From AP-15 sp963702685 (GTDB lineage: Bacteria > Pseudomonadota > Alphaproteobacteria > ATCC43930 > CGMCC-115725): a stretch of 64,000 bases of DNA. The DNA is taken from NCBI GenBank assembly GCA_963702685.1, contig CAVPDQ010000027.1, positions 62,001 to 126,000 on the forward strand, read 5' to 3'. Made by a program: the position numbers and the translations under genes. The first letter of the stretch is position 1. Every line of letters starts with the position of its first letter. The notes beneath the pieces are model-generated. The model searched no databases, was not told the origin of the DNA, and saw only the letters and a program-made list of their open reading frames with translations. This document shows positions 1 through 7,491 of this stretch, piece after piece.

Positions 1-1710
1 TTCATGGCTGATGTCTTCCCGGTGCTGACCCCGCTGGCGATCGATCCGGCGCACCCCTTTCCGTTTGTGGCCAATCGCGGTTTTGGCCTCGTGCTGGAGC
101 TCGAGCGAGTCAGCGACGGGGTGCGGCTGCAGGCTCTGACGCTGATTCCGTCTTCCATCGACCGCTTTGTCCGCCTGACGGGAGCGCGGGTCCGGTTTCT
201 GCCGGTCGAGCAGATGATCGCGATGTTTCTCGATCACCTGTTCCCCGGCTTTGCTGTCGTGGCGCAAGGTGTCTTTCGGGTGCTGCGCGATAGCGAGGTC
301 GAGATCGAGGAGGAGGCCGAAGACCTCGTGCGCCTGTACGAAACGGCGCTCAAGCGGCGTCGGCGCGGTCATGCGATCGATCTCGCGGTCGATGCGACGA
401 TGCCCGCCGAGCTGCGCCGCTTTCTGATGGAAAAGCTCGATGCCGCACCCGCGGACGTGTTTGCCACCGATGGAATTCTCGGTCTCAACGACACCGAAGA
501 GCTGATCATCGACGATCGTCCCGATCTCGTGTTCACCCCCTATAACGCGCGGTTTCCCGAACGTATTCGGGATTTCGGCGGTGACTGTTTCGCGGCGATC
601 CGGCAAAAGGACATCATCGTCCACCACCCCTATGAGAGCTTTGACGTCGTCGTTCAGTTTTTGCTGCAGGCGGCGCGCGATCCGGCCGTCGCGGCGATCA
701 AGCAGACGCTCTACCGCACCAGCGAGGATAGCCCGATCGTGCGGGCGTTGGCGGAAGCCGCCGAGGCCGGCAAGTCGGTAACCGCATTGATCGAATTGAA
801 AGCGCGGTTTGATGAAGAAGCGAATATTCGTTGGGCTCGAGATCTTGAGCGAGCTGGAGTACAGGTAGTTTATGGCTTCTTGCGATTAAAGACCCACGCT
901 AAAGTTTCTCTGGTAGTCCGGCGAGAAAGTGGTCAGCTACGCTCCTATGTTCATTTTGGCACCGGTAATTATCACCCATATACTGCCAAAGTGTATACTG
1001 ATCTTTCGTTCTTCACTTGCGATCCTGCATTGTGCCGCGACGCCGCGCGTCTTTTCAACTACATGACCGGTTATGCGAGCCCGGCCAGCCTGGAAAAGAT
1101 CGCCGTTGCACCGATCAACCTCCGCGCGCGTCTCGGCGAATTGATCGAAGCCGAGATCGCCAATGCGAAACAGGGCAAGCCGGCGCAGATTTGGGGCAAG
1201 ATGAATGCGCTCGTCGATCCTGCGCTGATCAATTCCTTGTACCAGGCTTCGCAAGTCGGGGTCAGGATCGATCTCGTCGTGCGCGGCATCTGTTGTCTGC
1301 GGCCAGGCGTCCCGGGACTTTCGGACAATATTCGCGTCAAAAGCATCATCGGCCGCTTTCTCGAGCACAGTCGAATCGTCTGCTTCGGCAACGGCCACAA
1401 GCTGCCGTCGGACGGGGCCAAGGTGTTCATCAGCTCGGCTGATTGGATGCCGCGTAATTTCGACGGCAGGGTAGAAGCGTTTGTGCCGATAGAAAACCAA
1501 ACAGTCCATCGACAAGTGCTCGACGAGATCATGGTCGCCAATTTACGCGACACATTGCAGAGCTGGGCGTTGCAGCCGAACGGCGCCTACGAGCGCATAT
1601 CCGCCGACGCGGAGGCGTTTTCGGCGCATACCTATTTCATGACCAATCCGAGCCTTTCCGGGCGCGGCCGGGCGTTGCGGCGGCAGCAGCCCAAGCTCGT
1701 CGTTCGCTGA
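1..1710 (+). CDS. ppk: Polyphosphate kinase 1, 5' end outside window
   Basis: Reversibly transfers the terminal phosphate of ATP to polyphosphate chains. The reading frame is already open at base 1, and the first visible residues (FPVLTPLAIDPAHPFPF) correspond to an internal conserved block, so roughly the first 130-150 residues lie upstream of the window. The phosphoacceptor histidine is in LKTHAK (His codon 895-897), and a second conserved histidine is in FLEHSRI. The two phospholipase D-like C-terminal domains appear complete to the stop at 1708-1710. ppx starts 4 bases downstream, the usual ppk-ppx pairing. Odd feature: bases 781-1020, over the active-site region, are much poorer in GC than the rest of the gene. 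The identification is secure. Confidence 0.96.
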   Translation, partial: FMADVFPVLTPLAIDPAHPFPFVANRGFGLVLELERVSDGVRLQALTLIPSSIDRFVRLTGARVRFLPVEQMIAMFLDHLFPGFAVVAQGVFRVLRDSEVEIEEEAEDLVRLYETALKRRRRGHAIDLAVDATMPAELRRFLMEKLDAAPADVFATDGILGLNDTEELIIDDRPDLVFTPYNARFPERIRDFGGDCFAAIRQKDIIVHHPYESFDVVVQFLLQAARDPAVAAIKQTLYRTSEDSPIVRALAEAAEAGKSVTALIELKARFDEEANIRWARDLERAGVQVVYGFLRLKTHAKVSLVVRRESGQLRSYVHFGTGNYHPYTAKVYTDLSFFTCDPALCRDAARLFNYMTGYASPASLEKIAVAPINLRARLGELIEAEIANAKQGKPAQIWGKMNALVDPALINSLYQASQVGVRIDLVVRGICCLRPGVPGLSDNIRVKSIIGRFLEHSRIVCFGNGHKLPSDGAKVFISSADWMPRNFDGRVEAFVPIENQTVHRQVLDEIMVANLRDTLQSWALQPNGAYERISADAEAFSAHTYFMTNPSLSGRGRALRRQQPKLVVR

Positions 1711-1714
1711 GTCG

Positions 1715-3247
1715 ATGTCGGACCGGGAAGCACCCGTAGAAAAAGGCCGTCTCGGCGTCATCGACCTCGGCTCCAATTCGCTGCGGCTCGTTATCTTCGA
1801 GCGGCACGGCGAGGCGCTGGTTCCGCTCCTCAACGAAAAGGCGATGTGCGGGCTGGCGCGGGGGATCGCCGCCAACGGCCGCCTCGATCGTGGCGGCGCG
1901 GCGGATGCGCTCGTCAATCTGCGGCGCTTTGTGGCATTGGCGCGGGCGATCGGCGTCGACCATCTGGCAGTGCTGGCGACCGCCGCGATGCGCGACGCGA
2001 GCGACGGGCGGGCCTTTGCCGACGAGGTGTCTCGAACCTGCCGAGTGCCGGTAGAGATCATCGACGGGGCCGAGGAGGCGCGGCTGTCAGCCGCCGGGGT
2101 GCTCGCCGGGATCCCCGAGGCCGACGGGATCGTCGCCGACCTGGGCGGCGGCAGCGTCGAGCTGGTGCGATTGGCGGCGGGCACCATCGGCGATTTCGGC
2201 CGGATCGGCCGCGGGATCACCTTGCCGCTGGGCCCGCTGCGCGTCGGGGCGTATGGCGAAGGTCCAAAAGCGGTATCGGAAGCGGTCGATCGCGCTCTCG
2301 CCGCGGCTTCGGTGCCTCGGGCTCACAGTGGTGCAACACTATATCTGGTCGGCGGCGCGGCGCGGGCGATCGCCCGCCTGCATATGGAGCATACGCACTA
2401 TCCGCTCCATATCGTGCACCAGTACACGGTTGCCCGCGGCGACGCAGAAACTTTCTTTGACATTATCGGCCGGCTTTCGCGCAAATCGCTGGAGCGGATC
2501 ACCTCAATCCCGCGCAAGCGCCTCGAGACCGTGCCTGTCGCCGCGCTTACCTTGCGCCGCCTTGTCGCCGCCTTGGCCCCGCACAAAATCGAATTTTCGG
2601 CCTTTGGGCTGCGCGAGGGCTACGCCTACAGCTTGATGCGCGGAACCGGCTCGGGTCTTGATCCGCTGATCGCCGCCTGCGCCGCGATGGCCCGCAGCCA
2701 AAGCCGCTTTCCTCCAGACGGCAGGCGTCTGCAAGAATGGACGGCTCCGCTGTTCGCACACCTCGACAGCCGCACACGGCGGTTGCATCTGGCCGCCTGC
2801 TGGCTCGGCGACATCGCCTGGAACGAGCACCCGGACTATCGAGCCCAGCAAGGCTTTACCCGAAGCCTGAGGATGCCGTTGCCTGCGATCACCCACGCCG
2901 ATCGCGTATTCGTCGCCACCGGGCTGCATTGGCGCTATGGCGGCGCCGCCGATGATCCGATCACGGTGCCGACCTGCCACCTTCTCGATCCCAGCGTCAC
3001 CACCGAGGTGCGCAGCCTCGGCCTCGCCTTGCGCCTTGCCTACACGCTGTGCGGTGGCGTCATCGAGTTGTTGTCGGACACCCGGCTGGTCCGCGACGGC
3101 GGGAACCTCATTCTCGAAGCTTCCGCCACGGGAGGCATGTTTGCCGGCGAGACGGTGCAGCGTCGGCTCGACGCCGTCGCCCGTTCGATCGGTGCGACGG
3201 CCGTGCTGCGGCCGAGCCAACCGACCCAGCCGGCGTTCTCCTCCTAA
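1715..3247 (+). CDS. ppx: Exopolyphosphatase, Ppx/GppA family
   Basis: Releases phosphate from polyphosphate ends; some family members instead hydrolyse pppGpp. The 510-residue product opens with the family's ASKHA-fold phosphate-binding motif (VIDLGSNSLRLVIFE, about residues 15-29). The second glycine-rich motif (ADLGGGSVEL) is near residue 145. A C-terminal helical HD-like extension matches the long Ppx form of alphaproteobacteria. The ATG at 1715 follows the ppk stop by 4 bases, so the two are very likely cotranscribed. The 3' end overlaps the convergent hflX stop by 4 bases. Ppx and GppA cannot be separated from sequence alone; the ppk neighbour favours Ppx. Confidence 0.93.
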   Translation: MSDREAPVEKGRLGVIDLGSNSLRLVIFERHGEALVPLLNEKAMCGLARGIAANGRLDRGGAADALVNLRRFVALARAIGVDHLAVLATAAMRDASDGRAFADEVSRTCRVPVEIIDGAEEARLSAAGVLAGIPEADGIVADLGGGSVELVRLAAGTIGDFGRIGRGITLPLGPLRVGAYGEGPKAVSEAVDRALAAASVPRAHSGATLYLVGGAARAIARLHMEHTHYPLHIVHQYTVARGDAETFFDIIGRLSRKSLERITSIPRKRLETVPVAALTLRRLVAALAPHKIEFSAFGLREGYAYSLMRGTGSGLDPLIAACAAMARSQSRFPPDGRRLQEWTAPLFAHLDSRTRRLHLAACWLGDIAWNEHPDYRAQQGFTRSLRMPLPAITHADRVFVATGLHWRYGGAADDPITVPTCHLLDPSVTTEVRSLGLALRLAYTLCGGVIELLSDTRLVRDGGNLILEASATGGMFAGETVQRRLDAVARSIGATAVLRPSQPTQPAFSS

Positions 3248-4572
3248 TGCAGACGCTGCCGGTGGCGCAGCCGGGCGATATCGGCTTCAGAGAGCCGGAC
3301 CGAGAGATGGGCGGCTACGTCGTCATCGCGCCGACCGAGCACTTCACCATGTCGATATACCCACGCCAACGTGCTGCCGTCGCTGAGCGGGATGTCGAGC
3401 CGCACCGGACGGGAGCCGCCATCGAGCTGGCGATCGATCAGCTTTAGCAGCGCCTGGCAGCCCTCTCCTGTAGCTGCCGAAAGCGCGACGCCTCGAGCGT
3501 TGCGCGAGGCTTCATGGGCGACGCTTGCGCAGACTGCCGGATCCAACAGATCGACCTTGTTCATCGCTTCGATCGGGTCCGTCTCGATCGGCTCACCGCC
3601 CCTCAGCTCCGCGAGGACGGCGAGCACGTCCTCGCGTTGAACCTCGCTGTCGGGATGATGCGCGTCGCGGACATGGATGACGAGGTCGGCCATTGTCACC
3701 TCCTCCAGCGTGGCCCGGAATGCGGCGACGAGGTGCGTCGGCAGATCGGAGATGAAGCCCACGGTATCGGACAGGATCGCAGCGCGACCCGAAGGCAAAT
3801 CGAGGCGACGCATCGTCGGATCGAGAGTCGCGAACAGCATGTCGCTTGCCCCGACCGCCGATCGCGTCAGCCGGTTGAACAACGTCGATTTGCCGGCATT
3901 GGTGTAGCCGACCAGAGCCACCACCGGATAAGGCACGCGGCGGCGCGCCTCGCGATGAAGCGCACGGCGGCGACGAATCGCCTCGAGCTCCTGCTTCAAT
4001 CGGGCAATGCGCTCGCCAATCAGGCGACGGTCCATCTCGAGCTGGCTTTCGCCGGGACCGCCGAGGAAGCCGAAACCGCCGCGCTGCCGTTCAAGATGCG
4101 TCCAGGACCGAACAAGACGTGAGCGCTGGTAGGACAGCGCCGCCAGCTCGACCTGGAGCCGGCCCTCGTGGGTACGCGCACGGGCTCCGAAAATTTCAAG
4201 GATCAAGCCAGTGCGATCAATGACTTTGGCTTGCCATCGCCGTTCGAGGTTACGCTGCTGGACCGGTGAGAGCGCAGCATCGACGACGACCAGCCCGATA
4301 TCGTTTTCACTGACCAGTCCGCCGATATTCTCTACCGCGCCGCGGCCAAGCAGGCTATCGGGACGGGGACGAGCGATCCGAGCGATCTCGGCACGAACGA
4401 CATCGAGGCGGATCGCCCGCGCCAAGCCGACCGCTTCGTCGAGACGCGCCTCAACCGAGCGGCCTGGCGCCTCTCGTAAGACACTCGCAGACGACGATTT
4501 TGCGATCGGACGTAAAACGAGCGCGCGGCCGGTCGAGCCGCCGCCGTCGATCGATGCGGTGGGGCGGCTCAG
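3244..4572 (-). CDS. hflX: Ribosome-associated GTPase HflX, probable CTG start
   Basis: HflX splits stalled ribosomes. An N-terminal HflX domain (about residues 20-150) and a coiled-coil linker precede the G domain, which has GYTNAGKSTLFNRL (G1), DTVGFISDLP (G3) and NKVD (G4). Start choice is unusual. The only ATG in frame (4689) would overlap hfq by about 120 bases and adds an unrelated-looking N-terminus, and I found no GTG or TTG in frame between it and the conserved region. A CTG at 4570-4572 overlaps the hfq TGA as CTGA, with an AAGGAGG Shine-Dalgarno sequence about 10 bases upstream inside hfq, so I take it as the start (442 residues). A base error turning ATG into CTG is possible. Confidence 0.9.
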   Translation of the reverse strand: MSRPTASIDGGGSTGRALVLRPIAKSSSASVLREAPGRSVEARLDEAVGLARAIRLDVVRAEIARIARPRPDSLLGRGAVENIGGLVSENDIGLVVVDAALSPVQQRNLERRWQAKVIDRTGLILEIFGARARTHEGRLQVELAALSYQRSRLVRSWTHLERQRGGFGFLGGPGESQLEMDRRLIGERIARLKQELEAIRRRRALHREARRRVPYPVVALVGYTNAGKSTLFNRLTRSAVGASDMLFATLDPTMRRLDLPSGRAAILSDTVGFISDLPTHLVAAFRATLEEVTMADLVIHVRDAHHPDSEVQREDVLAVLAELRGGEPIETDPIEAMNKVDLLDPAVCASVAHEASRNARGVALSAATGEGCQALLKLIDRQLDGGSRPVRLDIPLSDGSTLAWVYRHGEVLGRRDDDVAAHLSVRLSEADIARLRHRQRLH

Positions 4573-4820
4573 GATTCCTCGACCTCCTTGTTGCCCTCGA
4601 AGAGCTGGATCGGCTGCGCCGGCATCACCGTTGAGATCGCGTGCTTGTACACCAGCTGCGAGTGGGCATCTCGTCGCAACAGCACGCAAAAATTGTCGAA
4701 CCAGGTAATGATCCCTTGCAATTTGACGCCATTAACAAGAAATACGGTGACTGGCGTCTTATTTTTTCTGACGTGGTTCAAAAACACGTCTTGCACGTTT
4801 TGCGACTTTTCCGCAGACAT
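4569..4820 (-). CDS. hfq: RNA chaperone Hfq
   Basis: Hexameric Sm-like protein that pairs small RNAs with mRNAs. At 83 residues it has the usual alphaproteobacterial length. The Sm1 motif (VFLVNGVKLQGIITWFD, about residues 26-42) and the Sm2 motif (YKHAIST, residues 58-64) are intact. The ATG at 4818-4820 is preceded by a GGGAG ribosome site. Upstream the frame is open for another 138 codons, but that extension is unconserved and out of keeping with the family. It lies directly before hflX, with a 4-base overlap if the CTG start is right. hfq after ntrYX is the standard alphaproteobacterial order. Confidence 0.97.
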   Translation of the reverse strand: MSAEKSQNVQDVFLNHVRKNKTPVTVFLVNGVKLQGIITWFDNFCVLLRRDAHSQLVYKHAISTVMPAQPIQLFEGNKEVEES

Positions 4821-4932
4821 GGGTCGTCTCCCGTCCCCTTTCTTGGGGCTGAGTTGGCCCAGCCCACGCCAAACTGCCACCCCCGGCAACGCTGTCGAGG
4901 TGCCGGTACCAAGATGGGCAGGCGATGGTAAA

Positions 4933-5610
4933 TCACAAGTCCCGAATGAGACGAAACAGGGCGCCTGCGTCGGCACAGTGATGGTGCGGCGGGCAGTGGG
5001 CGAGCTCGGCTTGGCCCAAGCTGCCACCGAGCAGAACGGAAACGCAGCCAGCGTTGCGCGCGCATTCCATATCGATGCCGGTGTCGCCGACAAACCAAAC
5101 CGCCTCACCTGCGCCGAGCCCGCTCGGCTCCAGCGCCAGCGCGACCGGAGCGGCATGGGGCTTGTCAACGGCGGCGTCGCCAGCGCCAACGATGCGGCCA
5201 AAAAATCGCGACCAGCCGATCTTTTCGGCTTCACAGCGCAATATGGGGCCGGTCTTGTTGCTCACGACCCCCAGATAGAAGCCCATCTCGGAGAGCCCGG
5301 CGAGGAGCTCACCGCGCCCCGGCAACGCCGTCAGTCGTTCGAGGTGGATCGATCGAAACGCATCGAGATAGATCTGCTGGGCCTCCTCCCAGCGCTCGCC
5401 GAAGTGATGCGGAAAACTCTCGCGCAGGCTCAGCCGCACGCGCTCCTTCGTATCATTGAGCGTCCAGGCCGGGCGGTCCATCGCCACCATCGTGATGTTG
5501 AGCGCCTCATGGATCGTTGCCCAGCTATCGACGAGGGTGTTGTCCCAATCGAACAGGATCGCCCGCGGCTGCGCGAGACCGGACAAGGACGTCGGCGGCA
5601 GGTGAGACAT
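4933..5610 (-). CDS. HAD-superfamily phosphatase, Gph-like
   Basis: Predicted small-molecule phosphatase with the phosphoglycolate-phosphatase-like cap. Motif I is FDWDNTLVDS (nucleophile Asp about residue 21 and general acid Asp about residue 23 from the chosen start). Motif II is VVSNKTG, and the C-terminal motif is WFVGDTGIDM. The ATG at 5608-5610 sits 14 residues before motif I, a typical spacing; an ATG 11 codons further upstream overlaps the next gene. It lies between a hypothetical gene and hfq on the same strand, a position usually free or held by other genes in related nitrogen-regulation operons. The substrate is unknown. Confidence 0.85.
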   Translation of the reverse strand: MSHLPPTSLSGLAQPRAILFDWDNTLVDSWATIHEALNITMVAMDRPAWTLNDTKERVRLSLRESFPHHFGERWEEAQQIYLDAFRSIHLERLTALPGRGELLAGLSEMGFYLGVVSNKTGPILRCEAEKIGWSRFFGRIVGAGDAAVDKPHAAPVALALEPSGLGAGEAVWFVGDTGIDMECARNAGCVSVLLGGSLGQAELAHCPPHHHCADAGALFRLIRDL

Positions 5611-5621
5611 CGGAGGTGTTC

Positions 5622-5984
5622 CTAAACGACAATCAGTCCGCAACCCGGGCGGGCTATATTGTAGGATTCATAGGGGCCAACATTACCCTCGATGACCAGT
5701 GCATCGCCGTTTTCAAAATCAAGCATGAGCGTGCCGTCGGGCCTTGTGGAAATTCTGGTCACTCTCTTTGTAAGCAGTCGCATCAGCCGTGATCCCGATA
5801 GCGGAAACGAGGACAAGACTGGCTTCGCGTCTTGCTCCGCGATGATGTGCTCAAACGATCCCTCTACCTGAATTTGAATACCTTCCTCGAAATGCAAGGC
5901 TACCGTATAGGGGCCAAAGCATAACAGCTCGAGCTCTCGACCGCTCAGGAAATCCAAGCTCAGTCCCTTCGGCAAATCATACAT
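5622..5984 (-). CDS. Hypothetical protein, DUF6188-like
   Basis: A 120-residue acidic protein rich in predicted beta strands, starting MYDLPKGLSLDFLSG. Its pattern (LELLCFGPYTVALHFE, then a later GDALVIEG block) resembles small DUF6188-type proteins, but I cannot confirm the family by eye. No signal peptide or membrane segment is visible. A longer frame to 6077 exists; the chosen ATG at 5982-5984 is where the conserved-looking part begins, and the upstream residues are low-complexity Pro/Arg/Gly. It sits between ntrX (106 bases upstream) and the HAD phosphatase (11 bases downstream), so it is probably part of the same transcript. The function is unknown. Confidence 0.7.
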   Translation of the reverse strand: MYDLPKGLSLDFLSGRELELLCFGPYTVALHFEEGIQIQVEGSFEHIIAEQDAKPVLSSFPLSGSRLMRLLTKRVTRISTRPDGTLMLDFENGDALVIEGNVGPYESYNIARPGCGLIVV

Positions 5985-6090
5985 CGGGGCGTTCCCGTTG
6001 CGGTCCGGCGCATGGGTTGGCGGTCGAAAATTTGGCGGCCGGGACGCATTCCCACCTCCCCTTGATCCGTGCGCCACGCCCGTAATTCAC

Positions 6091-7491
6091 CTACATCCCA
6101 ACCTTGACCGAACGATCATTGCCGAAGACGCCAAGGGATTTCAATTTACGGTGCAAGGCCGAGCGCTCCATCCCGACAAACGCTGCGGTTCGGGAAATAT
6201 TGCCGCCAAATCGCGTCACCTGGGCCAGCAGGTATTCGCGCTCGAACACCTCGCGTGCATCGCGTAAGGGCAGGGTCATGATCTCGCCGCCCTTGTCCCA
6301 TTTGACAACATCCGGCGCGATGGCGGTGATTTCGTTGGGCAGCATGTCCGCTCGCACCGGCTCGCTTGCATCACCTGGGGCCATGATCAAGAGCCAGTCG
6401 ATGACGTTGCGCAGCTGGCGCACATTGCCGGGCCAAGTATAAGCCTGCAGCGCCGCCAGCGCGTCTTCGCCGAACTCGCGCGGAGCCAACCGCGCCGCTT
6501 CCGAGGCGCGGGCCATAAAATGGCGAGCCAATAGGGGTATGTCTTCGCGACGATCGCGCAGCGGCGGCACCCTAATCGGCACGACGCTCAGCCGATAATA
6601 TAAATCCTCACGAAAACGCCCGGCGCTGATTTCCGCCCCGAGCTCGCGGTTGGAGGAAGCAACGACGCGGACATCAACCTCGACTCGCCTCGAGCCGCCG
6701 ATCCGCTCGAAGGTCTGCTCCTGTAAAGCACGCACGATCTTGCCCTGGGTCTCGAGTGGCATATCGGCGACTTCGTCGAGGAACAGGGTCCCGCCATGCG
6801 CCCGCTCAAAAGTCCCGACCTTGCGCGGCGTGCCGTCGCTGTCGGTTTCGGTTCCGAACAATTCGATTTCGAGCCGGTCCGGCCGCATCGTCGCACAGTT
6901 GACCGGAACAAAGGGACCCTTCGAACGGCGCGAGCGTGAATGCAGCAGGCGCCCGACAACTTCCTTGCCGACGCCCGGTGGCCCGGTGATCAGCACCCGG
7001 CTGCCGGTCGGCGCCGCCTTTTCGATCTGCTGGCGCACCAGGCTGGCTGCCGGCGACACGCCGACGAGGTCGAGCTCGCCGCCTGCACGCAGCTTCAGCT
7101 CCTCGTTTTCACGTCGCAGCTGAGCGGCTTCAATCGCACGCTCGACCACCAGCAACAGGCGGTCCGCCTTGAACGGCTTTTCGAGAAAGTCATAGGCGCC
7201 GATCTTGATCGCCTCGACCGCCGTCTCGATCGTCCCATGGCCGCTGATGATCACCACCGGCACCGAGGGCATGTCGGCTTGCAGCAGCTTGAGGATCTCG
7301 ATGCCGTCGAGCTCGCTGCCTTGCAACCAAATGTCGAGGATAACCAAAGTCGGCTGCCGGGCGTAGATTGCCGCCAGCGCCTGCGCGCTGTCGGCCGCCT
7401 CGCGCGTGGCATAGCCTTCGTCCTTGAGCACGCCCGCGATCAGCAGGCAGATATCGGCCTCGTCGTCAACGATCAGAATGTCATGCGCCAT
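6091..7491 (-). CDS. ntrX: Nitrogen-assimilation response regulator NtrX
   Basis: Partner regulator of the NtrY kinase. It has a receiver domain with phosphoacceptor Asp53 (LVILDIW), an AAA+ domain with Walker A GPPGVGKE and Walker B TLFLDEVAD, and a C-terminal Fis-type helix-turn-helix (GMERSALHRKLKSLG). The AAA+ domain lacks the GAFTGA loop that contacts sigma-54: the region after ELFGTE reads straight into PRKVGTFERAHGG. This is a family trait and suggests it does not open sigma-54 promoters in the usual way. The ATG at 7491 overlaps ntrY by 11 bases, indicating coupled translation. Confidence 0.96.
   Translation of the reverse strand: MAHDILIVDDEADICLLIAGVLKDEGYATREAADSAQALAAIYARQPTLVILDIWLQGSELDGIEILKLLQADMPSVPVVIISGHGTIETAVEAIKIGAYDFLEKPFKADRLLLVVERAIEAAQLRRENEELKLRAGGELDLVGVSPAASLVRQQIEKAAPTGSRVLITGPPGVGKEVVGRLLHSRSRRSKGPFVPVNCATMRPDRLEIELFGTETDSDGTPRKVGTFERAHGGTLFLDEVADMPLETQGKIVRALQEQTFERIGGSRRVEVDVRVVASSNRELGAEISAGRFREDLYYRLSVVPIRVPPLRDRREDIPLLARHFMARASEAARLAPREFGEDALAALQAYTWPGNVRQLRNVIDWLLIMAPGDASEPVRADMLPNEITAIAPDVVKWDKGGEIMTLPLRDAREVFEREYLLAQVTRFGGNISRTAAFVGMERSALHRKLKSLGVFGNDRSVKVGM

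Noticed and set aside
4821..4932. CCCC-AAGAAA-GGGG hairpin just before hfq as a riboswitch or autoregulatory element
   Set aside because: Only a 4-base stem; too small to support a regulatory claim without conservation data.
6091..7491. NtrX as a sigma-54 activator of the urt and Liv promoters
   Set aside because: Its AAA+ domain lacks the GAFTGA loop; NtrC, which has it, is the better candidate.
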